Assembly: GCA_030688705.1 (NCBI GenBank) | Contig: JAUYJH010000095.1 | Coordinates: 1-10,791, forward strand | DNA: 10,791 bases | DNA from: Deltaproteobacteria bacterium | GTDB lineage: Bacteria; UBA10199; SPLOWO2-01-44-7 | Direction: 5' to 3' | Made by a program: the position numbers and the translations under genes | Shown: positions 1-6,273 of the stretch, in pieces | Layout: every line of letters begins with the position of its first letter | Position numbering within the stretch: position 1 is the first letter of the stretch | The notes under the pieces: generated by a model | The model's input: the letters and a program-made list of their open reading frames with translations, nothing else | Databases searched by the model: none | Told to the model about the DNA's origin: nothing

Positions 1-1
1 A

Positions 2-676
2 ATTCAAGGACTCTATGCAATTGCCGATAATACGTTTCGGCCGGAATTGACGCCGGCGGAATTGGCTTTAGAATTTTTGCGAGGGGGGTCGGGGATTGTG
101 CAGTTGAGGATGAAACCACAGTCGTCATTCCGGCGAAAGCCGGAATCCAGACGACTGGATCCCGGCCTCCGCCGGGATGACGTGTTTGTAATGGCACAAA
201 AAATCATCGCCCTCAAAAAAGAATATGATTTCACATTTATTATTAACGACCATGTTGATGTGGCTTTGGAAATCGGCGCCGATGGGGTACACGTCGGGGC
301 CGATGATATGCCGGTGGCGGAAGTGCGCAAGAAAGTGGGAGACAAAATACTGATCGGCTATTCTTCGCACTCTTTGAAGGAAGCGGTTGCGGCTGAAAAA
401 GCGGGGGCCGATTATGTCGCCTTTGGCGCCATCTTCCCCACAAAAACCAAGGGCCCGGGTCACCCAGTGCAGGGGTTGGAAAAATTGCGCGCCGTTGTTG
501 AAGCGGTAAAAATTCCGGTCGTTGCCATCGGCGGGATTAACAGAGAAAATTTTGGAAAAGTATTGGAAACCGGCGTTTCTTCTGTTGCGATGATCACTGC
601 TTTAACGGAAGCATCGGATATCGCCAAAAGGTGCCAGCAGTATACTGCTGGCACCTTTTGGCTCCCACACTCATGA
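2..676 (+). CDS. thiE: Thiamine-phosphate synthase ThiE (5' end outside window)
   Basis: ThiE joins the pyrimidine unit HMP-PP to the thiazole phosphate to give thiamine phosphate in the cytoplasm. The frame is open from base 2 and begins mid-protein with GLYAIAD, the usual first strand of the family, so the true start lies upstream of the window; 224 residues are visible. Family motifs follow in order: VQLRMK (usually VQLREK), IINDHVDVAL, GADGVHVG, GYSSHS, GADYVAFGAIFPTKTK and VVAIGGI, a TIM-barrel layout. Two things are odd. Between VQLRMK and the next helix there are about 25 residues where the family has about ten, and they are encoded by a palindromic DNA repeat (123-182). The C-terminal tail after AKR is encoded by a second, perfect palindrome (623-662). 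The stop overlaps the thiD start as ATGA, so the two genes are coupled. The family call is firm; whether the enzyme is fully active is unknown. Confidence 0.93.
   Translation: MQGLYAIADNTFRPELTPAELALEFLRGGSGIVQLRMKPQSSFRRKPESRRLDPGLRRDDVFVMAQKIIALKKEYDFTFIINDHVDVALEIGADGVHVGADDMPVAEVRKKVGDKILIGYSSHSLKEAVAAEKAGADYVAFGAIFPTKTKGPGHPVQGLEKLRAVVEAVKIPVVAIGGINRENFGKVLETGVSSVAMITALTEASDIAKRCQQYTAGTFWLPHS
123..182. repeat. Palindromic repeat inserted in frame in thiE
   Basis: The left arm (123-150) begins CGTCATTCCGGCGAAAGCCG and the right arm (155-182) is its imperfect reverse complement, ending GGGATGACG, with a 4-base loop ACGA. Four of 28 positions differ between the arms. The form (CGTCATTCC...GGAATCCAG / CTGGATCCCGG...GGGATGACG) is like the dispersed palindromic repeats common between genes in many bacteria. 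Here it sits inside a coding region without breaking the frame, encoding an Arg-rich segment (FRRKPESRRLDPGLRRDD). In-frame insertion of palindromic elements into genes is established for Rickettsia palindromic elements; membership of that family is not claimed. Only one copy is seen in this window. Confidence 0.85.
623..662. repeat. 40-bp perfect palindrome at the thiE-thiD junction
   Basis: The half-site GCCAAAAGGTGCCAGCAGTA (623-642) is followed directly by its exact reverse complement (643-662), with no loop. The element lies inside the end of thiE and encodes residues AKRCQQYTAGTFW. It finishes 10 bases before the thiD ATG at 673, where the thiD ribosome binding site would be expected. 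As RNA it could fold into a 17-20 bp stem that masks the thiD start or stalls the transcript, but there is no T-run, so it is not a classical terminator. It may equally be a dispersed mobile palindrome or a dyad protein-binding site. The palindrome is seen directly; its role is inference. Confidence 0.9.
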
Positions 677-1455
677 AACACGTCTTAATCATAGCCGGTT
701 CTGATCCTTCCGGAGGTGCCGGTGTGCAGGCTGATTTGACGACACTCAAAGATTTTGGAGTGCCGGCCATTTTTGCCATTACCGCCATCACGGCCCAAAA
801 TGACCAGAAGGTTTTGCAGATTCATCCGACACCGGCAGATGTTTTAACCCAGCAACTCTCCGCCGCCTGCGAAGAAAAAGAGATCGGGGCCGTCAAAGTC
901 GGCATGATCGCCAACGCCGCCAATGTGATGGCGCTCGTCTGGTTTTTGACACTCAAAAAATTTCCGCAGGTGATCATCGACCCCATTTTGCATTCCTCAA
1001 GCGGTGTCCCTCTGCTTGAGAAAAAAGCCTATGAAATGTTTCGCAGGCAATTGCTCCCCTTGGCAACTGTGTTGACCCCCAATATCCCCGAAGCGGAGGC
1101 GTTTGTCGGAAGCCGCATTTACAATGTGGATGGGCAGGGGAAGGGGGCGCAGAAAATTTACGAAGAACTCAAATCGTATCGTGCCGGAAAAATGCCGGAG
1201 AGGCCTTTCGCGGTGATTATCAAGGGGGGGCATCTGGGAAATGAGGCGGTCGACGTTTTGTATGATGGAACAGAGGTCAAAGAATTCAAGGCCCCGCGCA
1301 TTCAGGGCGCCTCTCCGCGCGGCACTGGCTGTCGGTTCTCATCGGCCATTGCGGCTGGGTTGGCAAAAGAATTGCCGCTTTTGGAAGCGGTTAAAATAGC
1401 GAAGGATTACTTAACGAAATATATTCGCTCCGAAGCCGTGCCGCAAAAGAATTGA
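673..1455 (+). CDS. thiD: Hydroxymethylpyrimidine / phosphomethylpyrimidine kinase ThiD
   Basis: ThiD phosphorylates HMP to HMP-P and then HMP-PP, the substrate of ThiE, so it is functionally paired with the preceding gene. The protein is 260 residues, close to the usual family length, with a ribokinase-like fold. Visible motifs are AGSDPSGGAGVQADL (8-22), GMIANAANV (77-85), IIDPILHSSSG (101-111), LTPNIPEAEAF (134-144), IKGGHL (183-188) and the GTGC anion-hole motif with Cys220 (217-220). The ATG at 673 is chosen because the protein then begins MKHVLIIAGSDPSGG as in the family; the frame is open further upstream only through the palindrome. Motifs are slightly divergent: family DPVM(V)AKSG appears as DPILHSSSG, and THGTGCTLSAA appears as SPRGTGCRFSSA. 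The 3' end overlaps the convergent pabC gene by 65 bp. Confidence 0.93.
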   Translation: MKHVLIIAGSDPSGGAGVQADLTTLKDFGVPAIFAITAITAQNDQKVLQIHPTPADVLTQQLSAACEEKEIGAVKVGMIANAANVMALVWFLTLKKFPQVIIDPILHSSSGVPLLEKKAYEMFRRQLLPLATVLTPNIPEAEAFVGSRIYNVDGQGKGAQKIYEELKSYRAGKMPERPFAVIIKGGHLGNEAVDVLYDGTEVKEFKAPRIQGASPRGTGCRFSSAIAAGLAKELPLLEAVKIAKDYLTKYIRSEAVPQKN

Positions 1456-2245
1456 CCCGCAACTCCTTTTTGCAAAGACCAATCAACTCGCAAACCGGCA
1501 TCACTTCGCTGGTAGAGCCGGTCAGAAAAATTTCTTCGGCGTTTTTTAGCAGGGCGTCGGTGATGTGATCTTCTTTGTGGGGGATTTTTTCTTTTTTTAA
1601 AATTTCCAAGACGACTTCGCGGGTAATGCCTCCCAGAATGCCATCCTCTAATGGAGAGGTGATAACCATTTTATCCAGAACGATAAAAAAATTGGTTCGG
1701 CTTCCTTCCACCCATTGGCCTTTGTAATTTTTCAGCAACGTCTCATAGGCCCCGTGTTGATCGGCCTCGGCGCGGGCCAGCATTTTAATGAGATAGCTGG
1801 TAGATTTGATGCCAGCGGTTGCCGGAGAGTCGTTGAGCAAAATGGAGGAGGGCCAGACTTTAACCCCGTTTTGAAAATTTTTGAGATCAATTGTCACCGG
1901 ACGGCAAAAAATGGAAATATTCACTGGTGGATTTTCGGGTCGGCCGACACCGAAGCTCGCCCCCACAGTGCTGATGGTGATCCGGACCGCGGCTTCCATT
2001 ATGTTGTTGGCCCGCAACACTTCCAAAAACGCTTTTTCAAATTCTTTTTCAGAAAGAGAAAGAGGCATTTGCAGGCGCTCGCAATTTTTTTTCAGACGGC
2101 GGTAGTGTCTGTCGGCAAAGGCAGGCCGCCCCTGATAACAGCGCAGTGTCTCAAAGAGACCCTCCCCGTAAAGATAGCTCCGGTCAAAAATGGAAACCGT
2201 TGCCTTCTCTTCGTCAATCAGCTGTCCGTTGCACCAGACTCTCAT
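1391..2245 (-). CDS. pabC: Class IV aminotransferase fold enzyme, probably aminodeoxychorismate lyase PabC
   Basis: This is a PLP enzyme of fold type IV, 284 residues, normal for the family. The N-terminus shows the family pattern VWCNGQLIDEEKATVSIFDRSYLYGEGLFETLR (2-35). Lys147 in AGIKSTSYL is the expected Schiff-base lysine, and Glu180 in WVEGSRTNFF the expected PLP-contacting residue. GILGGITR (202-209) and FLTGSTSEVMPV (240-251) complete the set. The fold also includes branched-chain and D-amino-acid aminotransferases, which sequence alone does not cleanly separate. PabC is preferred because pabB lies upstream on the same strand; PabC releases pyruvate from aminodeoxychorismate to give p-aminobenzoate. 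The ATG at 2245 lies 32 bp inside the end of the upstream lipoprotein gene and has no clear Shine-Dalgarno sequence, which suggests translational coupling. Its 3' end overlaps convergent thiD by 65 bp. Confidence 0.78.
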   Translation of the reverse strand: MRVWCNGQLIDEEKATVSIFDRSYLYGEGLFETLRCYQGRPAFADRHYRRLKKNCERLQMPLSLSEKEFEKAFLEVLRANNIMEAAVRITISTVGASFGVGRPENPPVNISIFCRPVTIDLKNFQNGVKVWPSSILLNDSPATAGIKSTSYLIKMLARAEADQHGAYETLLKNYKGQWVEGSRTNFFIVLDKMVITSPLEDGILGGITREVVLEILKKEKIPHKEDHITDALLKNAEEIFLTGSTSEVMPVCELIGLCKKELRVNSFAARLRSEYISLSNPSLF

Positions 2246-3752
2246 TGGCCACGAAAGTACCGGATGCCGGCATGCCGGTCAAGGCGACAACGCCTTCATT
2301 TGTCAGGTCGGCCGCCGAACACATCATTGTTCCTTCGGAGGTGCATAGATATTGAGCCACCACATCGCCAAATCCGGGTTTCAGTGTGATGCCGATTCCG
2401 GAAAGAACATTGTAGCCGGCGTAAAGCTGGACCAATGTTCCATCATTGAACGAAGGGAAAAGAAGCGATTCGCTCTCTTCGTGATAGAGAACCGCCGGAA
2501 TAAAAGCGGCATCGGTCGCGTTGATCGGAATGGCATTGGTGACGTCCGCCACGGTTGCATCTTCAAACCGGGCCGGTTCCTCCGCGTTTGGGTCGAGACC
2601 CTCCAGCTTTGTCGCCAGTCTTTCCAAATCGACAACATAAATATTGGCGAGAACTTGGCTTCCGATAAAAGCGGCGGCCCCGTCGGGAGTGACGGCAAAC
2701 GTATTTGCGGCGCCGAGCCCCAAAGGAATATTAGCGATGATTTTGTACGTCTCGGTGTCGATCACATCCAGCCCCGATTCGGTCACCACCGATTCCTGCG
2801 GTGTGGCCCCCATGTAATCGGTCTTGCCGGTGTTGATTCCCAAAACGTAGGTTTTTTCTCCCACCCTCCACGCTTTCAAAAGCTGGGGATTGAATTGAGT
2901 GGTTGTCAGCGCCGGTTTGGCCGGATCATCCATCAAGGTTCCATCTACATTTCTATCAAGAACAAATATTGTGCCCGGTCCAAACAGTTCTTCACCGCCG
3001 ACATAATTGGAGGCGCTGACCCACATCTGGTCACCAAGAGGAAGCAAGGTATTAGGCGTTGTGACCGATTCTGATACAGGAAAAATATAGGTTGTGAGTG
3101 AGGCTCCTTCTGAATCACGGATGGCAACACCGGGTCCCGGACGATTTACCGGATCAAAGCTGTCATAAAGGGCATAACCATTTCCATCCGATTGAACGGC
3201 GGCGGCCATGAAACTCAATTGGCCGTCGATATCGGGCGAAAAGTCGGCCTCTATGCTGATGGCGCGCCTTGTCCCTCCGGCCAGATTGCCCGAGGCAAAA
3301 GAATAAGCTTTGACCCCCATTCCAAAATAACAGGAGGCTTGAGCCGGATTGCAGTTTAACGATATTGGAAAAGTGCCGGTCGTTGGGGAACCTTCTTCCA
3401 TCAAACTAAAATAGCTCACTCCTTGAGAATCGGGCGCGGGAAAATCAGTGGCACTGCGCCCGCCATCCGGAGGGGAATAGCGGACAACTTCATTTTCATC
3501 GGGTTTAAGCCCCCCATCTTTTCCGGCGTCGGGATTTTCTGCGTCTCTCACGCCTGCGTCAAAAGAAGTTCCTGCATCTTTCGCATGGCCGGCATCTTTT
3601 GCGGGGATCGGCGTTCCGGCATCGCGTGGATCGCCGGCAGGTTGGCCGTCATCAGTTACTTTGTCCTTTTCAAGCTCCGAATCGGGCCCGCATCCGGAAA
3701 GCCAAAAAAATCCAGTCACTGCATCTGCTACCTGCTTGATTCCTGTCATCAT
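2214..3752 (-). CDS. YncE/beta-propeller-like surface lipoprotein, candidate cobalamin-binding (BtuG-like)
   Basis: Predicted lipoprotein of 512 residues. The start at 3752 is chosen because AAGGAG lies 9 nt upstream and the lipobox LSGC then puts Cys at position 21. After the Cys comes a flexible linker rich in Asp-Ala-Gly (about 43-80: RDAG, KDAG, FDAG, PDAG), typical of Myxococcota/Deltaproteobacteria exported lipoproteins. The rest shows strand-rich repeats of beta-propeller style, clearest in GLDVIDTETYKIIANIPLG followed by FAVTPDGAAAFIG and NIYVVDLERL, the pattern of YncE-like proteins. It is the second gene behind a cobalamin riboswitch, about 58 bp after the cell surface protein gene. 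Established knowledge: Bacteroidetes BtuG is a surface propeller lipoprotein that captures B12 for BtuB. Inference: this protein has a similar job. No cobalamin-contact residues can be verified by eye, and the hydrophobic part of the signal peptide is short. Confidence 0.7.
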   Translation of the reverse strand: MMTGIKQVADAVTGFFWLSGCGPDSELEKDKVTDDGQPAGDPRDAGTPIPAKDAGHAKDAGTSFDAGVRDAENPDAGKDGGLKPDENEVVRYSPPDGGRSATDFPAPDSQGVSYFSLMEEGSPTTGTFPISLNCNPAQASCYFGMGVKAYSFASGNLAGGTRRAISIEADFSPDIDGQLSFMAAAVQSDGNGYALYDSFDPVNRPGPGVAIRDSEGASLTTYIFPVSESVTTPNTLLPLGDQMWVSASNYVGGEELFGPGTIFVLDRNVDGTLMDDPAKPALTTTQFNPQLLKAWRVGEKTYVLGINTGKTDYMGATPQESVVTESGLDVIDTETYKIIANIPLGLGAANTFAVTPDGAAAFIGSQVLANIYVVDLERLATKLEGLDPNAEEPARFEDATVADVTNAIPINATDAAFIPAVLYHEESESLLFPSFNDGTLVQLYAGYNVLSGIGITLKPGFGDVVAQYLCTSEGTMMCSAADLTNEGVVALTGMPASGTFVANESLVQRTAD

Positions 3753-3761
3753 AATATATTT

Positions 3762-3767
3762 CTCCTT
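3762..3767 (-). promoter_or_regulatory. Shine-Dalgarno sequence setting the start of the YncE-like lipoprotein
   Basis: Read on the minus strand, AAGGAG lies 9 nt before the ATG at 3752. The frame stays open upstream through intergenic sequence and into the previous gene, so this site decides the start. A second in-frame ATG follows directly (3749); the first is better spaced. Confidence 0.7.
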
Positions 3768-3781
3768 TTCTTTTTTGTTGT

Positions 3782-3809
3782 TGGTCCCTGGTCCATTGTC
3801 CTTGGTCCC
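3782..3809. repeat. Heptamer tandem repeat (4 x 7 bp) between two surface protein genes
   Basis: Four consecutive 7-base units on the + strand: TGGTCCC, TGGTCCA, TTGTCCT, TGGTCCC. They fill half of the 58-bp gap between the cell surface protein gene and the YncE-like gene. A second heptamer array occurs at 5666-5700, with a different unit. The function is unknown. Confidence 0.75.
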
Positions 3810-3810
3810 A

Positions 3811-4632
3811 TCATGGTTTCGCACCATGCACAATTGCGATGGCATCCAGATCAAACCCGGCCTGACCGGTGCTCGTGGCCGCTTCACCGGCCAGTTTCAG
3901 ATTAGAGTCCCGGATCCGAATATATTTTATATAGTTCAAACCCAATGTTTGCAGATCATACGCGTCGCCCCCCGCCGTGTCGGGGTCTCGCGGATTGATG
4001 GTGTTGTAATCGGGGTTGGCCAAAACCGCGTGGGTTCCCGCACAGCCGGTGTAGGGTGCCGAAAGACTGCAGGGAAAATCGACAAAATCAATTCCATCTT
4101 GGCTCACACCGACAATCCCCGGCTCCATAAAAAGCGTTGCACTGCCGCGGGGGGTAAAGGCATTTTCAAAAATGATGAAGTCGGGGCCGTCTCCGTTGAT
4201 CGGAAAAAATCTCGGGAAACTCAAAATGATTTCACCGCCGTTTCCCAAAGAGACCACATCGGCCGATTGGACATAAAGACCGCCGCCAAACGGCGGGCCC
4301 AGAAGCCATGTGTTCATGGAGTCTTGGCCAAATCGAGAGCCGGGCCCCGGCGCGAACAAAACAAATTCCTGAATAAAGGCGTCGAGGGGATTTTCGGGAT
4401 CGCTTTCCGCGAAAGTTACAGAGGGAGCGATGTTCGTATCGGGGAGTGGATCCTCCGTTGCATCGGTACCGCCGGCGGCATCTTCTCTGGCTTTGCGCCA
4501 GTCAAAAAGTGCCGGCGACGCGTTCGCGGTTAGGGACGGGACATCCGCGCTTCCATCGAACACCATGGAAGAATGGCCGCACGAAAAAGCGGAAGCACAA
4601 AAAACAATAATGAAAATGGAAAAACGGGGCAT
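3811..4632 (-). CDS. Exported 'cell surface protein' directly behind a cobalamin riboswitch
   Basis: Predicted exported protein of 273 residues. The N-terminus MPRFSIFIIVFCASAFSC is a short signal peptide ending in Cys18; the lipobox AFSC is imperfect, so lipidation is possible but not certain. Conserved-looking core segments are VVSLGNGGEIILSF (126-139), a Gly/Asp turn followed by DFIIFENAF (151-159), VGVSQDGIDF (174-183), DAYDLQTLGL (223-232), YIKYIRIRD (234-242) and AGFDLDAIAIVHG (258-270). This set belongs to a family generally annotated 'cell surface protein' in Deltaproteobacteria and elsewhere; I do not know a proven biochemical role. The ATG at 4632 has a purine-rich GAGGAGAGAGG leader. 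It is the first gene after the riboswitch, so a part in B12 or corrinoid binding or uptake with the following YncE-like lipoprotein is a reasonable inference. Confidence 0.75.
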   Translation of the reverse strand: MPRFSIFIIVFCASAFSCGHSSMVFDGSADVPSLTANASPALFDWRKAREDAAGGTDATEDPLPDTNIAPSVTFAESDPENPLDAFIQEFVLFAPGPGSRFGQDSMNTWLLGPPFGGGLYVQSADVVSLGNGGEIILSFPRFFPINGDGPDFIIFENAFTPRGSATLFMEPGIVGVSQDGIDFVDFPCSLSAPYTGCAGTHAVLANPDYNTINPRDPDTAGGDAYDLQTLGLNYIKYIRIRDSNLKLAGEAATSTGQAGFDLDAIAIVHGAKP

Positions 4633-4671
4633 CTTCCGCCTCTCTCCTCGAAGGGGACCGATCGTTAGAAT

Positions 4672-4804
4672 GTGTCTGGCAGGTCTCCTGACTTAAAGTG
4701 CCTTTGGCACTTATTACAGTGGCGGGTCCGTGTGGGATTTGCACCCACTTCCCTTGACTCTCCCTTGCCCGCCGCGCATTTGCGACGGATGGAACACCAA
4801 ACAC
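4672..4804 (-). promoter_or_regulatory. Cobalamin (B12) riboswitch
   Basis: Read on the minus strand, the conserved core is present in order: GGGAA, GGTGCAAATCCC, ACGGACCCGCCACTGT, a small hairpin AAGTGCC...GGCACTT, and the B12 box GTCAGGAGACCTGCC. Outer stem P1 can form between GTGTTTGG (4804-4797) and CCAGACAC (4679-4672) with one G-U pair. The aptamer ends 40 nt before the ATG of the cell surface protein. No hairpin with T-run follows, so control is more likely at translation (masking of the GAGGAG leader) than by termination. In the known class, cobalamin binding turns expression down, so the two surface protein genes, and perhaps pabC, should rise when B12 is scarce. A TTGACA (4845-4840) just after the pabB stop could be a -35 box, but I see no convincing -10. 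Confidence 0.95.
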
Positions 4805-4847
4805 CCAAGTGCTTTGTGACTAGTCTTATAAAAATTTGCTGTCAAGA

Positions 4848-6224
4848 TTAAAGACCCAGGGAGGCCATCATCCCTTTGGCTTTGGCGAGAGTTTCTTCAT
4901 ATTCGGTCTGCGGATCCGAATCGATCACAATGCCGCTGCCGGAATGAAAATAGGCGGTGGCGTCTTTTACAATCATCGTCCGGATCGCGATATTAAATTG
5001 CGAAGTATTTTGCGGGCCGATGTATCCGATGATGCCGGTATAGATGCCGCGGTTGACCGATTCAAGCTCGCGAATAATCTCCATCGCACGGATTTTCGGG
5101 GCCCCGGTGATGGAACCCCCCGGCATCATGGCCGCCAGACAATCAATAATGTCGAACTCCGGCCGCCTCATGCCCCGCACCGTCGACAAAAGATGATGGA
5201 CCTGCGCGAAACTTTCCATAACCCGCAACTCCGGCACCACTACAGATCCCGGCACACAAATTTTTCCAAAATCATTTCTTTCCAGATCGGTGATCATCAG
5301 CAGTTCCGCCTGGTCTTTGGAGCTGGCAGTCAGTTCCGCGCGGAGCTTTTCGTCTTCTTCAGGAGTCTCTCCCCGTTTGCGCGTTCCTTTAATCGGGCGG
5401 GTGATCAGCGCGCCATCTTCTTTGGAAATTAAAAAACATTCGGGAGAAGAGGACAAAATCTGAAAAGAGCCTTCATTCAAAAAACAGGAGTAGGGGGCGG
5501 GCGAGGCCTGCCGCAATTGAAGATACTGCCCCCATGGCGAAAGAGAAGCGGGCGCCATGAAACGTTGTGCGAGATTGACTTGATAACAATCGCCCGCGCG
5601 AAGGTAATCCAAAATTTTTCCGATTGAATTCAGGTACTCGGGTTTGTCAGAGGAGGAGCGCATTTCGTGCTGCGCCCCGCGTGCTGCGTGCTGCGCAAGA
5701 AAAACCGGTATTTTTCTGTTTGCCTCAAGATGCGCCGCCAGTTTTTCAGCCTGCTCAATAGAGCCTTCATCAATAGACGCAACCCACGCCGTTTTTTCAA
5801 TGTGATCATAGCCGACGACAATATCGTAAAGACCGAAGAGTCCATCCGGCAGATCCAGATCATGCGCATCGGCCACGGGGGCGATGTTTTCCAAAGCGGC
5901 CCCCCATTCATAACTTAAAAACCCGACAAGGCCTCCGCAAAAAGGGTGATACGGATCAAAAGGGAGATTCAAAATTTTTTCCCGGTAAAATTCTTTGAGC
6001 GCGCTGAAGGGAGAAGTGATGGTGGTGTGGCCCTCCACTTTCACAAAACCGTCTTTTGATTCAAAAATAAGTTTCGGATTGTATCCCCAAAAAGAAAACC
6101 GGGCGTATTTGGGGTGGACCAAAGAGGAATCGAGAAAAAAACTCCCTTGCAAAGGGGCGTAGGGGGCAAAGTCTTCAAGGGGATCAAAATAGGGGAGCGG
6201 GACAATCCAAGGAAGGCCAGCCAT
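4848..6224 (-). CDS. pabB: Aminodeoxychorismate synthase component I PabB
   Basis: PabB makes 4-amino-4-deoxychorismate from chorismate using ammonia from a PabA amidotransferase (not in this window), the first step of p-aminobenzoate and folate synthesis. The protein is 458 residues, a normal length. Chorismate-enzyme motifs: QVNLAQRF (215-222), LSSSPECFL (257-265), RPIKGTRKRG (276-285), ITDLERND (311-318), VHHLLSTVRG (342-351), MMPGGSITGAPK (366-377), YTGIIGYIG (395-403) and the FHSGSGIVIDSDP end (426-438). Lys279 in PIKGT separates PabB from anthranilate synthase TrpE, which has PIAGT. The linker QHAARGAQH (178-186) is encoded by a heptamer DNA repeat. The ATG at 6224 gives a good family N-terminus (LPYFDPLEDF) but has no visible Shine-Dalgarno sequence. 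It lies 49 bp after the MopE-like gene on the same strand. Confidence 0.93.
   Translation of the reverse strand: MAGLPWIVPLPYFDPLEDFAPYAPLQGSFFLDSSLVHPKYARFSFWGYNPKLIFESKDGFVKVEGHTTITSPFSALKEFYREKILNLPFDPYHPFCGGLVGFLSYEWGAALENIAPVADAHDLDLPDGLFGLYDIVVGYDHIEKTAWVASIDEGSIEQAEKLAAHLEANRKIPVFLAQHAARGAQHEMRSSSDKPEYLNSIGKILDYLRAGDCYQVNLAQRFMAPASLSPWGQYLQLRQASPAPYSCFLNEGSFQILSSSPECFLISKEDGALITRPIKGTRKRGETPEEDEKLRAELTASSKDQAELLMITDLERNDFGKICVPGSVVVPELRVMESFAQVHHLLSTVRGMRRPEFDIIDCLAAMMPGGSITGAPKIRAMEIIRELESVNRGIYTGIIGYIGPQNTSQFNIAIRTMIVKDATAYFHSGSGIVIDSDPQTEYEETLAKAKGMMASLGL
5666..5700. repeat. Imperfect heptamer repeat inside pabB
   Basis: Period-7 array on the + strand: CGTGCTG, CGCCCCG, CGTGCTG, CGTGCTG, CGCAAGA; three units are identical. 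It lies in the coding sequence of a linker between the N-terminal part and the chorismate-binding core of PabB and is read as the low-complexity segment QHAARGAQH. Because units are not multiples of 3, gain or loss of one unit would shift the frame. Confidence 0.7.
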
Positions 6225-6273
6225 GGGGGATAACTAGAACAGATCGGCCATTAAGGCAAGCCAATGTAAACAG

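Noticed and set aside
1715..3074. Overlapping + strand open frames opposite pabC and the YncE-like gene
   Set aside because: No motifs and no ribosome sites; the minus strand carries clear family signatures.
3661..4533. Open frame on the + strand opposite the B12 cassette genes
   Set aside because: It spans two minus-strand genes and the gap between them, shows no family motifs, and is best seen as a shadow frame.
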